DNA of 64,000 nucleotides, taken from NCBI GenBank assembly GCA_958299035.1, contig CATQJL010000223.1:6251753-6315752 (forward strand), written 5' to 3'. Of the stretch, positions 45,176 to 58,400 are shown in pieces (position 1 is the stretch's first letter; each line of letters opens with the position of its first letter). The translations under genes and the position numbers were made by a program. The notes under the pieces are model-generated. The model was not told where the DNA came from, made no database searches, and saw only the letters and a program-made list of their open reading frames with translations. The stretch comes from Cylicocyclus nassatus (lineage: Eukaryota; Nematoda; Chromadorea; Rhabditida; Strongylidae).

Positions 45176-45697
45176 GGAACAACCTTTTCAGCATGTATTT
45201 TTTGACGTGAACACATACACTGTTTGCAAGTTATTTTGGTCCCTTTATGAATATAAATAAAGACGTATAGCAGTCCTGCATCTCAAATACCTGCGTCTAT
45301 TTCTTGTCTTTGTGAGAGCATAAGAATTTGCTCAAATCTGAGGAAGATGGAAATTTAGGGTAGCATTATGCTAATTGTTTTAGTCAAAAATGACTACATA
45401 GAGTTTACACTTTACTAAATATAAGTTTATTTCAACTACAGTTAAAACTGGTAGCGTGACATATGAAACAAACATGAACAAAGTCATTTATAAGAGTTAA
45501 GCATGTGTCTGTGGAAGAAGAGATGCCAAATCATTACGATGTTACTCTCTTACAAAGTACAAAGTGGGGGCTTAGGTTTCCCTACATCTATAAAACTCGA
45601 CAAGTTATAAATGAGAACATAAACTGCAATGCGATAAAGACAGCAAAGGGAAGATACACGTTCAGAAACATTAGGTACATATAAAAACAATGAAAGG

Positions 45698-48047
45698 CTA
45701 TTGAATTTCCGCCAGGTTGAGATAAGCTTTCTCCAGTCCAACTTGTATGCGAAGACCAGATAAAACTTTGCTAAAAAAATGGTTTGGGCATAAATTTTGA
45801 GGGGTTAGAGTCACATACTTGTTGTACTTTAGCATGAATTCCTTAGCTTTAGAATGCTCGACGAAGATGACAGTCACTTGGTCCTCATTCGACTTCCAGC
45901 ATTTCTGAAAATAGTGGTAGATAGTTAGCATAACGAAGTACAGAGATATCTAGAACACTTAAGCATCGAACTGACTTTACAAATTGCGTTTTTTTTTCTG
46001 ATTTTCACTTCAATAATTCGTAAGACGCAAAAATTACTCAAGACACCCTAATCCTCACTAACCCTAATTTCTCCCAAATCCTTTGCAAGCGTTTCAACTC
46101 GCATCTTGGCCGTTGTTAGTTGTTTAACGTTCTTAACGTTCACACACAAGTAAGCTTTGTTCTTTCTAAGGGCTGCTTCTGCTTCCGTAGATGGTTTGGA
46201 GTTGTTCTGCACTGAGGACGGGTTTGGGCCACCACCGTTTCTTCTCTGATCGTTGTTAGATGGACCTTCGTTTGATCTGCGATCTCTTTGCTGAAAAAAA
46301 AAACGAGAACATTACTCTCCTTGTAACAAAAAGTGCTAGTCTTGCTAAACAAACCTGGCTCTGTCGGTAATTTCCTCGGTCATTTCGGTCGTTCTGACGC
46401 TGGTTTGAGGAAGAACTCTGCTCGTTGTTGCCACCGCCGCCGAAACGGCGCTGCTCCTTTCTTCTCAGCACTTCGTCCCGCTTTCTGCGCTGATCCTCTA
46501 ACTTGGAAAGATACTCATTATCGAGTCCAACTGCTTTTGCACATTCTACTGATATCTAGAATGAAACTAAGGATAGGATAGGATAAAAACACATAAGGTA
46601 AGATTTAACTTTCTTTACCTGCTTGTTGTCTCTGTTTGCATCTCTCCTCGGCACATCGCGGCGATTTTGCCCCGCTCGACCCCGGAAGCTGTTTCCTCCG
46701 CGACCGCCACGATCTCTCTGATTTCTTGGTCTGTTGCTTCCGCCTCTGTTCTCCCGCCTTCGACGAGGAGATCGCGAGCGTGAGCTGAACACCAACATTT
46801 ACGACCTCCGAAAACAAATTTCCAGAAAATAGCCTCCCACCTTCCAGCACTCCTTGACCTGCTGCTGTAGCTACTATAACTGCTGTAGGAAGAACTGCGA
46901 TGATGTCTTCTATGTGGACTGCGATGCCTCGTAGAACCACTGAGAAATGCCTCAACCGCTTGATCCCACTGTACAACTGGAGCGGGACGAGTGATCCCAG
47001 TATTCATACCAGGCATGATTGGTGGTGGCATTTGAGGGCGACTTGACGGTGGAGGACCAAAACCAGCAGCTCCATGATTTGATGGAAGACCTAAGACATT
47101 CGGAGTAATGCAGTGCTTCTAATCTTCTCATGTTGTGGTATCTGCGCTCCTACTAAAGCCTTATGAGTTGAGATAAAAACACACCTGTAAGAGGAATTCC
47201 GTTGGGTAAACGAGGAATGATAGGACCTTGCCCGGGTACAATTGTTGGCAGCACGGACGGCGCACCTACCAGAGGTAGCACACCTGCAGGACCTGTAAAG
47301 CACCTGCTTTACCAATATTGAACTTTGTGCGTGAGAAAATTCGGGAATGAAGCTTACCTAATGGTCCTGGGCCAGGCGGTCCCATAGGTCCTCGGAAATT
47401 AGGATTGATAAGGATTTTTCCCCCAGAAGGCGGGTACAGGCCTTGCGTATTCAGTGAAAGTAACGGAGTTGGTCCATTTACCATACCTGGTCCTTGCTGC
47501 ATGCGCATCTATAAATAGACATTTATAAAAAAAGATAACTTTATTCGATGCTTAAAAATACACGCACCGGTCCACCATACTGCATGTTGGGACCACCCCT
47601 ATAACGATGCCCATTATTTCCGCGACCACGACCATTTCCTCGTCCGCTGCCATTGCGCCACTGTTTTTGATTATTGTTATGATTCCGATTCTCACCACTG
47701 TTTTGACGCCTTCCTTCCACTTTATCTATGTTGTTTGTGCTTGTGGGTGGAGTCTGCAACATGAAGGTTCAACCGGGTAAATTTTTTCCTACACTAACCG
47801 AGATAAAAAGCAATAACTCGTCAAAGAATCAAAGCCTTTTGCAGCAATTTATACTGGAGCAGGGTAAAATATCTCTCTAAATCTATCCAGCACCTACCGC
47901 ATCAGCAGGTTTCCTCTCAGATGTAAATCTCCCTGTTCTCTCTTCTTTATGTTCTTCATCGTCATCCTCTTCGTAATCTAATTCTTCACGTTCGAAACTC
48001 TCATCGACTACTGCAGCAGTGGTGCTAGTCTCCGTAACAATATTATC
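45698..48047 (-). CDS. RBM33: RBM33-like RNA-binding protein (5' end not found)
   Basis: Ten exons (48047-47898, 47753-47568, 47508-47358, 47292-47185, 47090-46841, 46784-46619, 46555-46355, 46290-46063, 45904-45819, 45770-45698) join without frame breaks for 532 codons. In order: an acidic part followed by TGRFTSERKPAD, an RG/N-rich segment (GRGNGRGRGNNGHRYRGG), a proline-rich part with KILINPNFRGP, an RS/RG region (SRSRSPRRRR), a charged helix DEVLRRKEQRRFGG, and a C-terminal RRM-like domain (AYLCVNVKNV ... QVTVIFVEHSKAKEFM ... GLRIQVGLEKA). This order and the INPxF and helix motifs match animal RBM33, an mRNA-binding protein linked to RNA export and m6A demethylase recruitment. An upstream exon and start codon are missing, and the inverted-repeat arm begins only 0.3 kb upstream. 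TTTATT at 45426 (AATAAA on this strand) may end it, convergent with RED. Confidence 0.82.
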
Positions 48048-51000
48048 CTGAACAATCCACCATATATACGCTTTGCCTCACTCTGAGACACATGAACATG
48101 GAAATGATAAAATAGTGCGATGATGATAACTTTTCGACTTGATTATTTGATTCGACAAAGCACTTACGAAATATCCTCCTAAACTCCTTTGCGCCAATCG
48201 TAGTCAAACTTTATCTTATATCATACGCCAAGTTCTCAAAAATACATAGACATTCTCTAATTATTTACTCTTTGTCATTATGTATGAATCACCATAGCTT
48301 CTCCACAATGAAATTACAGAATCTGGACAGATTTAACTCGAAGTGTTTGTTTTTCAGAACAACTTTCTGTTGACGTGATGTGGAAAATGTGCCAAGTTCC
48401 TTTTAGAATTTCATCGGTTTGAGCCCTTTCTTTATCAAATTATAAAAAAGACGAGATGCATCATCAAATTCATTGTAACCTCAGATAATTTCATATGATT
48501 GGGGATAATCATCTGAAACGAGAATGAAAATTGCTTGACTAGCGATATGTGATTCACGAGAAACGATAGCGGGTGACATTAGCAAAACTGAGCGGCGAAT
48601 GAAACTTAGGCGGCATTGCAGATGAAGTTATATTTTCCGCTAGATTAATGAGGCAGAGACACACTTGAAAGGCTCACTAATGGGAAAATAATTGCTGAAC
48701 TTGCGCCTTTCTAGATGAAAGAGCCTTCCGAAAGAAGAAAAAAAATCACGAAAGATTGATTGCGAGTTGGGGCGCCTGCTGGAGAAATACGTAAGAGATA
48801 TAGAACTGAAACATATTACACCAAACTAAGACTAGAATAGCAATACTACGAGAATGATCTTCCACATAAGTAGACAGTCCACTGTAGTCATCTCGCAGCC
48901 AGCTCATGTAACTTCTGAGACACGAAGCACGGCTGCACTGTACCTTTCCCTTTTGTAGTGTACTCCTGATATGTGATTCCACTAATTTAGTCTGCATAAT
49001 AAATGAATTTTCTCTTTTTATTCATCGAAATGACACACCCAAACTTAGACCAAGATTCGAAATACGATTTTGCAAAAATAGCCCATGATGTGCAAAAATG
49101 CACTGCCTCAACATAGATTTCTAAATTCCAGATGCTCGAGGCTCGAGATCTGTAAAACATAAACAAGAAATACTTAGGTGACAGGCGCAAAGCAAAGAGC
49201 ATACGCTCCAATATTGACAAGAAAGTGAATGGCTGGCTATGATTCACTTCCACTGAATAAAAATAGTCTTAGAGACTATGTTTGGGAGACGACTGGTGCA
49301 CGCACATGATTTTCGGTTCAATTCACCGCTGCTTTTGAGATTTTTTTTGCTTACTTGCCTTCTCTCACACAAATCTCATTCATTCTATTTCAATGATCTT
49401 CAAAATTGCGAAAATAGTGATTAATGCATATTTTGAGACATTGTTCACACGAAAAAAAAGCAGGAAACCCTCACCTCACTACTGAGGAAAGACATTTGAC
49501 TTGAAGTAGCCTTTCCCAGCGGATTAGCCAAAGGTCTTCAAACGCTAACAATGATCTTCTATACCCGCTAACCTTTACTGGACAAACTGAGGGACATTTT
49601 TCGCTTATAAAATGCGTGCTCTACCTGAATAGCCTGTTTTCGCAATGTACGTTTATTTTAGGTTACATGGTTGTCCAAGGTTGCGTTTATACTGTTCCCA
49701 AACTTTCGAATCAGTATGAACGTAGCCTAAAATATTTTTTGGTATTGAAAGGAGAAGACATATGCCCCAAATGTGGGCAGTTCCCGCGCGGATTTCTTGC
49801 AAAACTCGTCTCCGTGCATGTGCAAGTGTGCGTATTTGTTGCGAATGAGCGCTGGAGCAGCCCCAAGCTGGCAACATGTAGTAGAAAAAAACGAACTCCG
49901 CCAGCTTGAGCCCGCCTTCGCTGTCAACTGGTCCTACTGCAATATTGCTGCATGTCATTGCAGGACCAGTAGTCGGCGGAGGCAGTTGAAACTGACCGAG
50001 TTCATTCCCCTACCCACATATGGTCCTCCACCCGTAACCATTTTGTAAAAAGATACCATTACAAGCCTATAGTCTTTCTTTGTTAATTCGTCTGCCTTGC
50101 CAAAAAAAAGGTGGATTCTGCAAGAATGATTTTGAACGCTGAAAGTCTAGTAGACTCTCTAAAGGTTTCTATGCTATGTTTCCAGTCGATTCGGGAAGTC
50201 CGATATCTCATCCTGTTCTAAGTACTTGCAACTGATCGGAGTGCGAGATGTACTAGAACTGATAAAATGTAACTTTACACATAATCCCATCTGCATGGAC
50301 GAAGAATCGTTCGCAGCTTGATATATCGAATGCCTTCGTCTGAGAGCACATTGCACAACAAACTACGTGCACTTACATGCCGCACTATGTTTTGTGATAA
50401 ACTTCTCCCCTGTGTTTGCAGCGAAGCGCTACTTGCAACCTGCACTCTCCATAGCTATTATTTTGACACTTCGATAGTACGCCATTGTTATTTGAATGAG
50501 ATCAGCGCAATTACGAAAATTACAATCTCAATAAACATCTCGCTTTCACACACTTGAAAGCCAACGAGAATGAACCGAAACTTTTCCAAGTGCGAGCACA
50601 TCATCGTACCCTTCGGCAAGAGATAGCAAGAGGGCTAATTAACAAATGTGATGATAATATGCCAATCCTACTATCCGCGATATATAGGAATAAATTGAGA
50701 AGTTGAACATATCTGACAATAGCAGCACACAACGTAACCACATCAGTATATAGTGACGGATCATCGCAAGTATGCTAGACCTACTTATTAGAGTAAAGAA
50801 GTTATATAAGCCTTAGATGTGATAGGCATACCATTTATGCAGCCTATATAATGCATCAGGTCAGAGGTCATTAATAAGCTGAACATCGACAGTTCAAATT
50901 GTACACTAACGTTGAGATACAGATAAAGAAAGTTGAAGTAGGGTCACCTAGGTCAGGTGTAAGAGGTAATCCTCCTCATGGCCTAAATTTAAACGACGAT

Positions 51001-51354
51001 AACGTGCAACCTACCGCATATACGCGGTTTGGATGGAAGGACGGCATAGTATTAGCCCTTGGAGGACAAAAAGATACATGAGATAATTGAAGCTGTGTAG
51101 GAACAAGGAAGCTCTCTGAGAGCGAATTGGTTAACACCATATGGTACCGGAACTACAAGAGAAAAATCAAAATTCTGAACAAGCCAAAAATGGCAGGACT
51201 TTGTAGTCCATGTAGTGAAAATCTCCAAGGCATAGCCAAGGCCAAATGGCTCCTTGTAGGCATTGCCTGATATCCGAGAAGACGGCTTGCCGCCGTTGGC
51301 GTTAGCCACTCCTCTTGTGTAGAAAGCTTCTGCCACGAAGCAATGCCTGTGCTT

Positions 51355-51913
51355 TCAACTTACTTCGGCAGCACATTCCGATAAAGTTCCGCCTTGACTG
51401 GCTTGTTCAGTCGAGGCTTCTTCCTTGCTACCTTCGCTGGGTCCGAGAAGTTCATCGACGTCGAACATCTCCTAAAATGTGAAAATGCCATCATTGGAGG
51501 AATACGGAGTGATTTAGTGCGCCGCTGACGCCCTCATTTCGCAAAATTTGAAAAACAAAACAAAGATTTTGCATTGACGTTCATCTCAAAGACGCCGCAC
51601 TACAATTCGAACTAGGAAGCTCAGAAGGAGGGCTTTCTGAAACCCTCAAATAATCTCTTCAAAAGCAGGAGGAAGCGCGTAAATCCCAATTTCAAAAAGT
51701 AACGTCTTAGAAATGCATCTATGTTACTCCGCACTTCATGCGCGCATCTGCGCGGAGCAAAGCACAATACTGAATCAACACATCTTCTGAACCTGAAGAA
51801 ATATTACGCACCAAGAAGTACGCCTTATACACAAAAAGAAAATTTACCTCGATGGCTTGCTGTTGATCTTCCGGAACATTCAGGAGTTCATCTTCGTCCA
51901 CGACTGTTGACAT
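51355..51913 (-). CDS. Small acidic protein, two exons (right arm)
   Basis: Exons 51913-51848 and 51471-51355 give the same 60-residue protein as the left-arm copy (MSTVVDEDELLNVPEDQQQ at the start, SECAAEVS at the end). The intron differs from the other copy at a few bases, and the region past the stop also differs slightly. A CAG acceptor again precedes the ATG. No family recognised. See the left-arm entry for doubts about a third exon. Confidence 0.45.
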
Positions 51914-52693
51914 CTGAAACCTTTTTAATACAGAAATGCTTCCAACTGCAGAAACAGCGCGAGAAATAGAAGAATCTGTTCGAGTGTTTTCTCAGTTGCA
52001 CAGCTCTTTCAAGAGCCTAGAAATTGACAAACCAGTTTGCACTTGAAGTTCAAACAGAATGAGTTTGTTAAAAAAGGGTACTACAAATGCAAAGAAGAAA
52101 ATCTGCAGGAGGAAACGACACTGCCTGCCTCCGCCACGCACACCGAATGAGTGGCCCACGCGGCGCCGGCGAAACCGGCCCGATCAATAATGAGCGCAGA
52201 AGGTGCACGGTACTTCTCAAAGCTCAACATGCGTCATTAGGAGTGATGTAGGAGAAAATTCGTAAAATATCGTTGATTCGTGGTTACTCAGACATTCATG
52301 GTTAAGTACCGCAGGAGATCCGCCCACAAAATAAGAAATCACGAGAAAATCTGTAGTCTTGCGCGAAACCCGGATTTGTCCTGAGTTTCGGGATTATCCC
52401 GACAGTAAAAATGAAGCGGGAATCGGGAGACGCGATTTGCTCTCAATTTAGCTTTAACCGCTTTAGTTAACGCTTTATACACGGGAAAATATCGCCTCGA
52501 GGGCTTCACTTTAAGCCCTAAGAAAGTAAAAGCAAAACTTCCGGATTTGATTAATGCTGGTAAAACAGCGCTTACTGGCACAGGTGTGCTCACCTGTTCC
52601 CTGCGCTCTCAATAGTGAGATAGTGAGCGCTAGCTGACCCGCGACGAGTCCGACTCACTGGCTGAGGTGGCAACGCTGCCAACTCGGTAAGGT

Positions 52694-52876
52694 ATCGCTT
52701 CTCGGCCTTTTGGCTAAGATCAAAGTTTAGTTTCTGTTCTTATCGAATTAACCTTCGATAGAGTCTCTAATGAGTCTCGTTAAGGTTATTTGATTTTTGG
52801 AACCGGATGAGGTTGCGGGCTTGCTCGCACCTCATCACGGGTCGGCCCAGCGTTGCACTGCTGCAGGGATCGGCCC
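52694..52876 (+). ncRNA. U2: U2-like spliceosomal snRNA (right arm)
   Basis: Starts ATCGCTTCTCGGCCTTTTGG, with the same conserved blocks and Sm site (GATTTTTGGAAC) as the left-arm gene. The branch-recognition part is again GTTTAGTT (52725-52732). The two copies differ at a few positions in the loop after AACCTTCGATAG. The genes point away from each other because the arms are inverted. Whether either is transcribed cannot be told from sequence. Confidence 0.88.
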
Positions 52877-53419
52877 TCACCTCCACGGGGGTGAACAAGT
52901 CCAAACCACTCCTGGGAAAGAGCCATGATGCTCCCCAGCCTATCGACCCAGACTCAAAGTCTTTCCGATTCAAAGAAGGTCGTTCCTTGCAAGGATGATA
53001 ATCTTAGAGAAGGTATAAGACAGAGCAAGTTGGTGTGCTGGCATAGCTAAAAGAACGAAGAATGAGGACAGGAGGAAAACATGCGATCCGCCGGGCGATG
53101 GTCAAGGAAGGGAAGGAGGTGCTACCAGTATGGTCGACATAGACAATAGATGAGGAACTGCAGGAAGACAGAGAAGAACATTCACTCAGGGATAAAGGAG
53201 AAACGCAAAAGCAAAGGAGGAGATAATATCTTCTTACAGACAAACGCAGCTTCAGTAAAAGCGAAGATTCAGCGATTTCTTTGGCTGTAAACAGATCTAC
53301 AGCTTTTGAGATGAAGGGCAAATCCGAGAGTGCTGAGAAATAGAAATTGTGTCGAAGTGTCGAAGTAGAAGGCAGACACACAATCTGATCAGAGGAAGTC
53401 AAGTGGAGGAGGTCCAGCT

Positions 53420-53464
53420 CTGGTTCTTGATGCCCTTCCATGTGGGAAGGGCATCAAGAACCAG
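53420..53464. other. Perfect 20 bp-stem hairpin, right arm
   Basis: Counterpart of the hairpin at 22619-22663, with stem CTGGTTCTTGATGCCCTTCC and loop ATGTG. It lies about 0.55 kb downstream of the U2-like gene. Confidence 0.7.
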
Positions 53465-55410
53465 GGCTCATTCAGAAGCCATGATCTCAGGAGAATGTGC
53501 GAAGAGGCACAGCAAATAGTCAAGATCGAGAGGACGGGCATAGCGGATGGACAAAGTTTTGAGAAAAAAGTCCTGTTGCGTTTATAACACCAAGGTGTGC
53601 GGCAGCACCTGAGGGGACTAAAGTGCGGAATATTGAAAGTGGTAGTATCAGTCAGTCAACTCAAAGACTGATGACTTGAAGAACTGTCGTGTGTGGATCT
53701 AGTATGGTTGAACCCAAGAAGGGAAGATGAGGATATGACAGAGACATTCTGGATATGCAGAAAGTACCTGGATGAATGAAGACAGATTTTATCCATATGG
53801 TTGCCGATATCGTTCAAGAAGATTGTTCTGTGGAAAACGAAGTCGAAAGTGTGCTGATTGACTCAACAAAGAAGGTATATGACTCGCAGTGGAGTCTCCC
53901 TATGGATGTATATCAATCGAAAGGTCTTTGAACACTGCCTTCAAAACAACCTTCCATAACTGCTTATCGGTTCACTGGACAAAGTTATAGGCATTTGTCT
54001 GGCCTCAAGTGACACTGGTTTTAGTTGCTTATTGGACGAAGGCGGCAGAGTAGCTCCAAAACTATTCCCACAGATTTTCCAAAATAAATATACCTCAGAC
54101 ATTTAAGCATGTAATTTTGGAGCAAACTCGCATTTATTACGAATTTAGGTTTTTTCCACAGCATCTGACCATGCAAATTCGAGGAGGAAAAATGTCTCTA
54201 ACTTTGTTCATAAAACCGATGAGCAGATATGAAAGAATGTTCTGAATTCAGCGCTCAAAGACCCTTGGGAATGATGTATATCCTTGTGGAAACTCCACCG
54301 CGTGTCATATACCATCCCCTGCATAGTTGCGATAGGGGGAGTGATGAATTACCCCCTTCACTTTGAGGCCAAACTCCGGATGACTCCCTAAAAATCTTTA
54401 TTCAAAGGTTTTGCAGACTAAGTACCTCAAACAACAAGTACACCCATATATTTACAAAAGAAACGTATTTATGTTTATTCATATTATTTATTTACAAAAA
54501 AAAGCATCTACAGAAGCACAAACTCTTTTTGAGCATTCATAAATACGTCCCTGAGCGTTACAGTTCCATGAAAATCAATCATTTATTTTAGTAATATAAT
54601 CGACACTTCTTTGTTCAAAGCTACAACTCTTTTGGGTATATCGCGACGGTAAGTGAGGACACAGAATCAGTTTTTTGAAGTTTATAAAATCCCTCATATC
54701 TCGCGGCACAGAAGACCTAGAAAAAAGTCGACGGTCTACGTCGATTTCTTCATGATCTCAGCTTTCGAATGGTATAAAGCATGTTAGGGCTTTTTTGCTT
54801 CCCGGCTCTAAGAATCATTTGCTCCGGTGACCGATAAAAGCCTATACAATGGTCGAGCTGGGTGGAGCAAGCTAATAGTAAATATCTCCACCCCAATTTG
54901 AAAACTGGAAAGTTTATTCGCCCAGCAACCTATATACCATTCGAAAGCTCAGGAAAATGGGATTCGACCTAGACCATCGACTTCTTTCTAGCCCCCCTCT
55001 ACCAAGAGATACACCGCATTTTATCTGAAAACATGGTCATTTTCAACAACAGATTTCTGCCAAATAAGATTTAATCACTGCTGATTATCTACCTATGTTA
55101 GAGAGCAAGTCTTCATTAACAAAAGTAGACCGTCGACTTTCTCGTAGCATTCATTTGGAGAGCAGAAAGTGAGGACACAAAATCAGTTGATTTTTGAAGC
55201 ACATAAAATCCCTCATATCTCGCGGCACAGAAGACCTAGAAAAAAGTCGACGGCCTACTGCTCCGGTGACTCATAAAAGCCAACACATTGTAAGAACGAG
55301 GTGGAGCAAGTTTATAGTAAGAAATGTACTGTGGATTGACATCGTTATCAGCATTAACGGGAACGCGACCGAACGCGTCTATTTAAGCGTGCTTATCGTT
55401 GTTATCATCA

Positions 55411-58400
55411 TACTCTTTAATAAAGCGCAGGCACCCCCATCTGACGTCAATGTCGGTCTGTTCGTGCCACTTTTGCTTTGTTTACCCTGTGCTCTATGAT
55501 GCTCCATGTACCCCCCCCCCCTGACCTGCACTTTAACACTGCCCTTTTTTGTACGTGATCTTTGCCGTTAGACTGTCTGTCTTCGGTTTTGTTTATCAAG
55601 GTTCCTCATCAGCCAAGAGCAGTCAAAAGTCACCACAACACTGTAAGCGGTGAGATCGATTAGTCTCATCTCTGCTTCTACAAACTCGCTTTATTCCAGC
55701 TATCAAGGTTGGATTCAATATCCAAGTGCAACGACAGGTAAGGCATATTTCTTTTGTTGATAAACCCATCTCTCACAAGCACAAAAGTTATCTTCTATCG
55801 CCCTGTAATATCTTCCTTTCGAACTTCATCGTTCCTGTGATTGTTTATGACTTTCACATTGCTCTCAGAGCAATAAAATTCAAGCCAGAGCGCACCAAAC
55901 ATATGAAATCTCATTTTTATAAAAAAATCTTTCATTTGTATATTGCATCAGATTCGAGGCTTCGACAATTGCTTCAAAGTTCTTTGCATTGGGAAAAGCC
56001 AAATGAAATTTTCGAAAACTAAAAATAAAAGTACTACATAAACAATATATTAATGCTGTCTCTTTTGAGAAGTTTACGCCTCAAACAGAAAAGATTTGAG
56101 AGGGCGACAGTTGATGCGAATTTTCATGACAAGAGACGATAAAATTCTTTTTCAGATTAGCAGTTTCTTTTGCGAGAATCGAAATTTGAGAAATATTTTG
56201 AGTTTTTTTTTGTAGGCGACTCCATTTCTAATGTAACCGCACAGAATTCTCTTTTTTCACCAAAAGGACTTTTTTGATTAGATCATTCCACATTTTCAAA
56301 ACGATCATCTTTTATCCGGTCATATTTTAACGATCTAAAGATTATGGTATGTACATTCTGCGCCAACAGGGTTCAAGAATTCAGTCGCGTTAGCTTAACA
56401 CTATCAAATCGATCGAAAAATGGGTTATTTTAGTTTTCTGGATAAAACGATTCGCAAAATTACTAACCGCTGTCTCACACTATCTGCGATTGTGTCATCT
56501 GAATCTGGACGTTCTAAATGTTCCTGGGCACATGAAATTTACAGTTGTTGCACTGTTCCATGAATCAGAAAGAAATAAGTAACCTTTTTTCTACTTCTAA
56601 TGGGTTGCAGTGGAAAACTTTCTTTTAGATTACTCACAAATTATTTCAAACGTAAAACTGATCGTTTTTTGAATAGAACATTTCACAGTTGTGCTCAAAT
56701 ATCATTTTCTCTATTATATCCGTGAATACCCAAAGATTATGGTGCGAATGTTAGATGAAAGAGTTTGTCTAAAGGAGCTATCGCTTTAGTGCTCAAACTA
56801 TTACGATCGTTCATGTGAAAGAAGTTAACGGTGATTCTGAATCTCTAAAAAAAACTTCCAAGATGACAATTATTGTATTGATGCTCTCAATTTTGGGCAC
56901 TCATCTGCAATGTGGATGTACGCTGCTTTTAAGCAAAATTTTATAAAATTCACAGTTGCTGAGCGTTTTTTGGAAATCAGAGCTTACGGTTATGGTTGTT
57001 GGCATTTCCACTTCCAATGTGTTCTCAAAACCACCTGTTATGATTGCTAGATATCGAAACTGAACCTATTTCCATAGCTGGCCTAGACTATAGACCAGAT
57101 CTTAACGCTAGACAGTGATCGAAATTAGCAGTTTTAGGCAACTTCATTGCATGCTCCGTGCCGGACTTTGTCACACCCCCATCTGACGTCATCACTCGCG
57201 CCAGGGGTGTAAACAACCGTCCTTCGTTTTGTGCCGGTGCAAGCGTACCGAGCTGATGACTCACAAGCAGTGATGCCTGTCTTAGATGATGTTGATCAAA
57301 TGGCATAACCAAAAATATGCAGTCAATAGACAAGCTAACTCTTCCGTATAGTCCGAGTCGTTTTACAAGAGCGATCCGAATTCGATTGAATTGGAACAGG
57401 TAGTTCACAATTTTCCTTGAACCTCCATATTCCTTCAACATTACGACAAAAGATTGCAGATTCTTTTGTTCCTCAATAACTTTGGAAGAAGCACCCTATT
57501 GTAATGATGATTCAATAATATTCAGTTTGTTTGAGAACCTCGGATAAGTTCGCACAGAAAACTGCATCGAATCGGTTTTTAGAAAAAATGTTTTCAATCC
57601 TTTGAATTGAGCACGACCTCTTTAAGACTTCCAACATATGATTACCATTCTTCTGTTCTAACCCTATAATAAAGCGCAGGGGGGACCATCCGACGTCAAC
57701 AACCGGCGAAGAATGTTTGCCCAGATCTCTGAGTTAATTCTTGCACTTTCGCCCGCTTCCATACTGTTTACCGTTACGACTCAACCTAAGTGCAACCTAT
57801 GACGTCATCAATGGTATGATGTTTTGTGCCATCTTCGTGTTCCGTCTGCTTCCTTGATGTTTATCACGACGTCAAGCTAAATGCAACCCCAATTCCGTCG
57901 CCTACAACGCTGTTAGCGGTCGTTTATTTCAACCGCCTTACATTTTGCTTTATTCATTTGTGAAAATAAGCAAACGTCGGATAGCATCTTCAGGTCGGTG
58001 ATAATACTTAACATTGATATCTGCATTACATCTCCTCAATTCTTTCTTAATCAGTGCACCAGATCATCACTGTTTTTACCACTAAACGTATCTACATGCA
58101 AAAACAAATCTCAAAATTGAACCTTCCCTTAAAAATCAAGCAAAATCATATCACTCATTGTCCATTTTCCTATTGTGCACCATTCCATTTTTGTCTTCAT
58201 TACCAAACGTATCTCATTAAAAATTTTCCAATTTTACTCTGAGAAAACCCTTTCACAAGAATGAAGCAAAAGAAGCGAATGAAGCATGCTGAACATATCT
58301 TCACGTGAAAAATTCCTTAAACTCACTGTGAAAATCGAACCTATTTGAGAAAATAGTTAAACATCAATACTGTGCGAACTTTCCAAATTGTTATCCACTA

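Larger units (their letters stand above)
48362..55406. repeat. Right arm of the ~7 kb inverted duplication
   Basis: Reverse complement of 20450-27890. Its inner end is continuous with single-copy sequence upstream of RBM33. Its outer end (TTAAGCGTGCTTATCGTTGT) is directly followed by a hairpin-ended mobile element at 55411. It lacks the two transposon insertions seen in the left arm, so it shows the older arrangement. Confidence 0.9.

Noticed and set aside
45092..45260. Reading RED through to 45260 without the last intron
   Set aside because: Splicing 45092-45150 restores the expected C-terminal end (DYKRPKF and stop), while read-through gives an unrelated tail.
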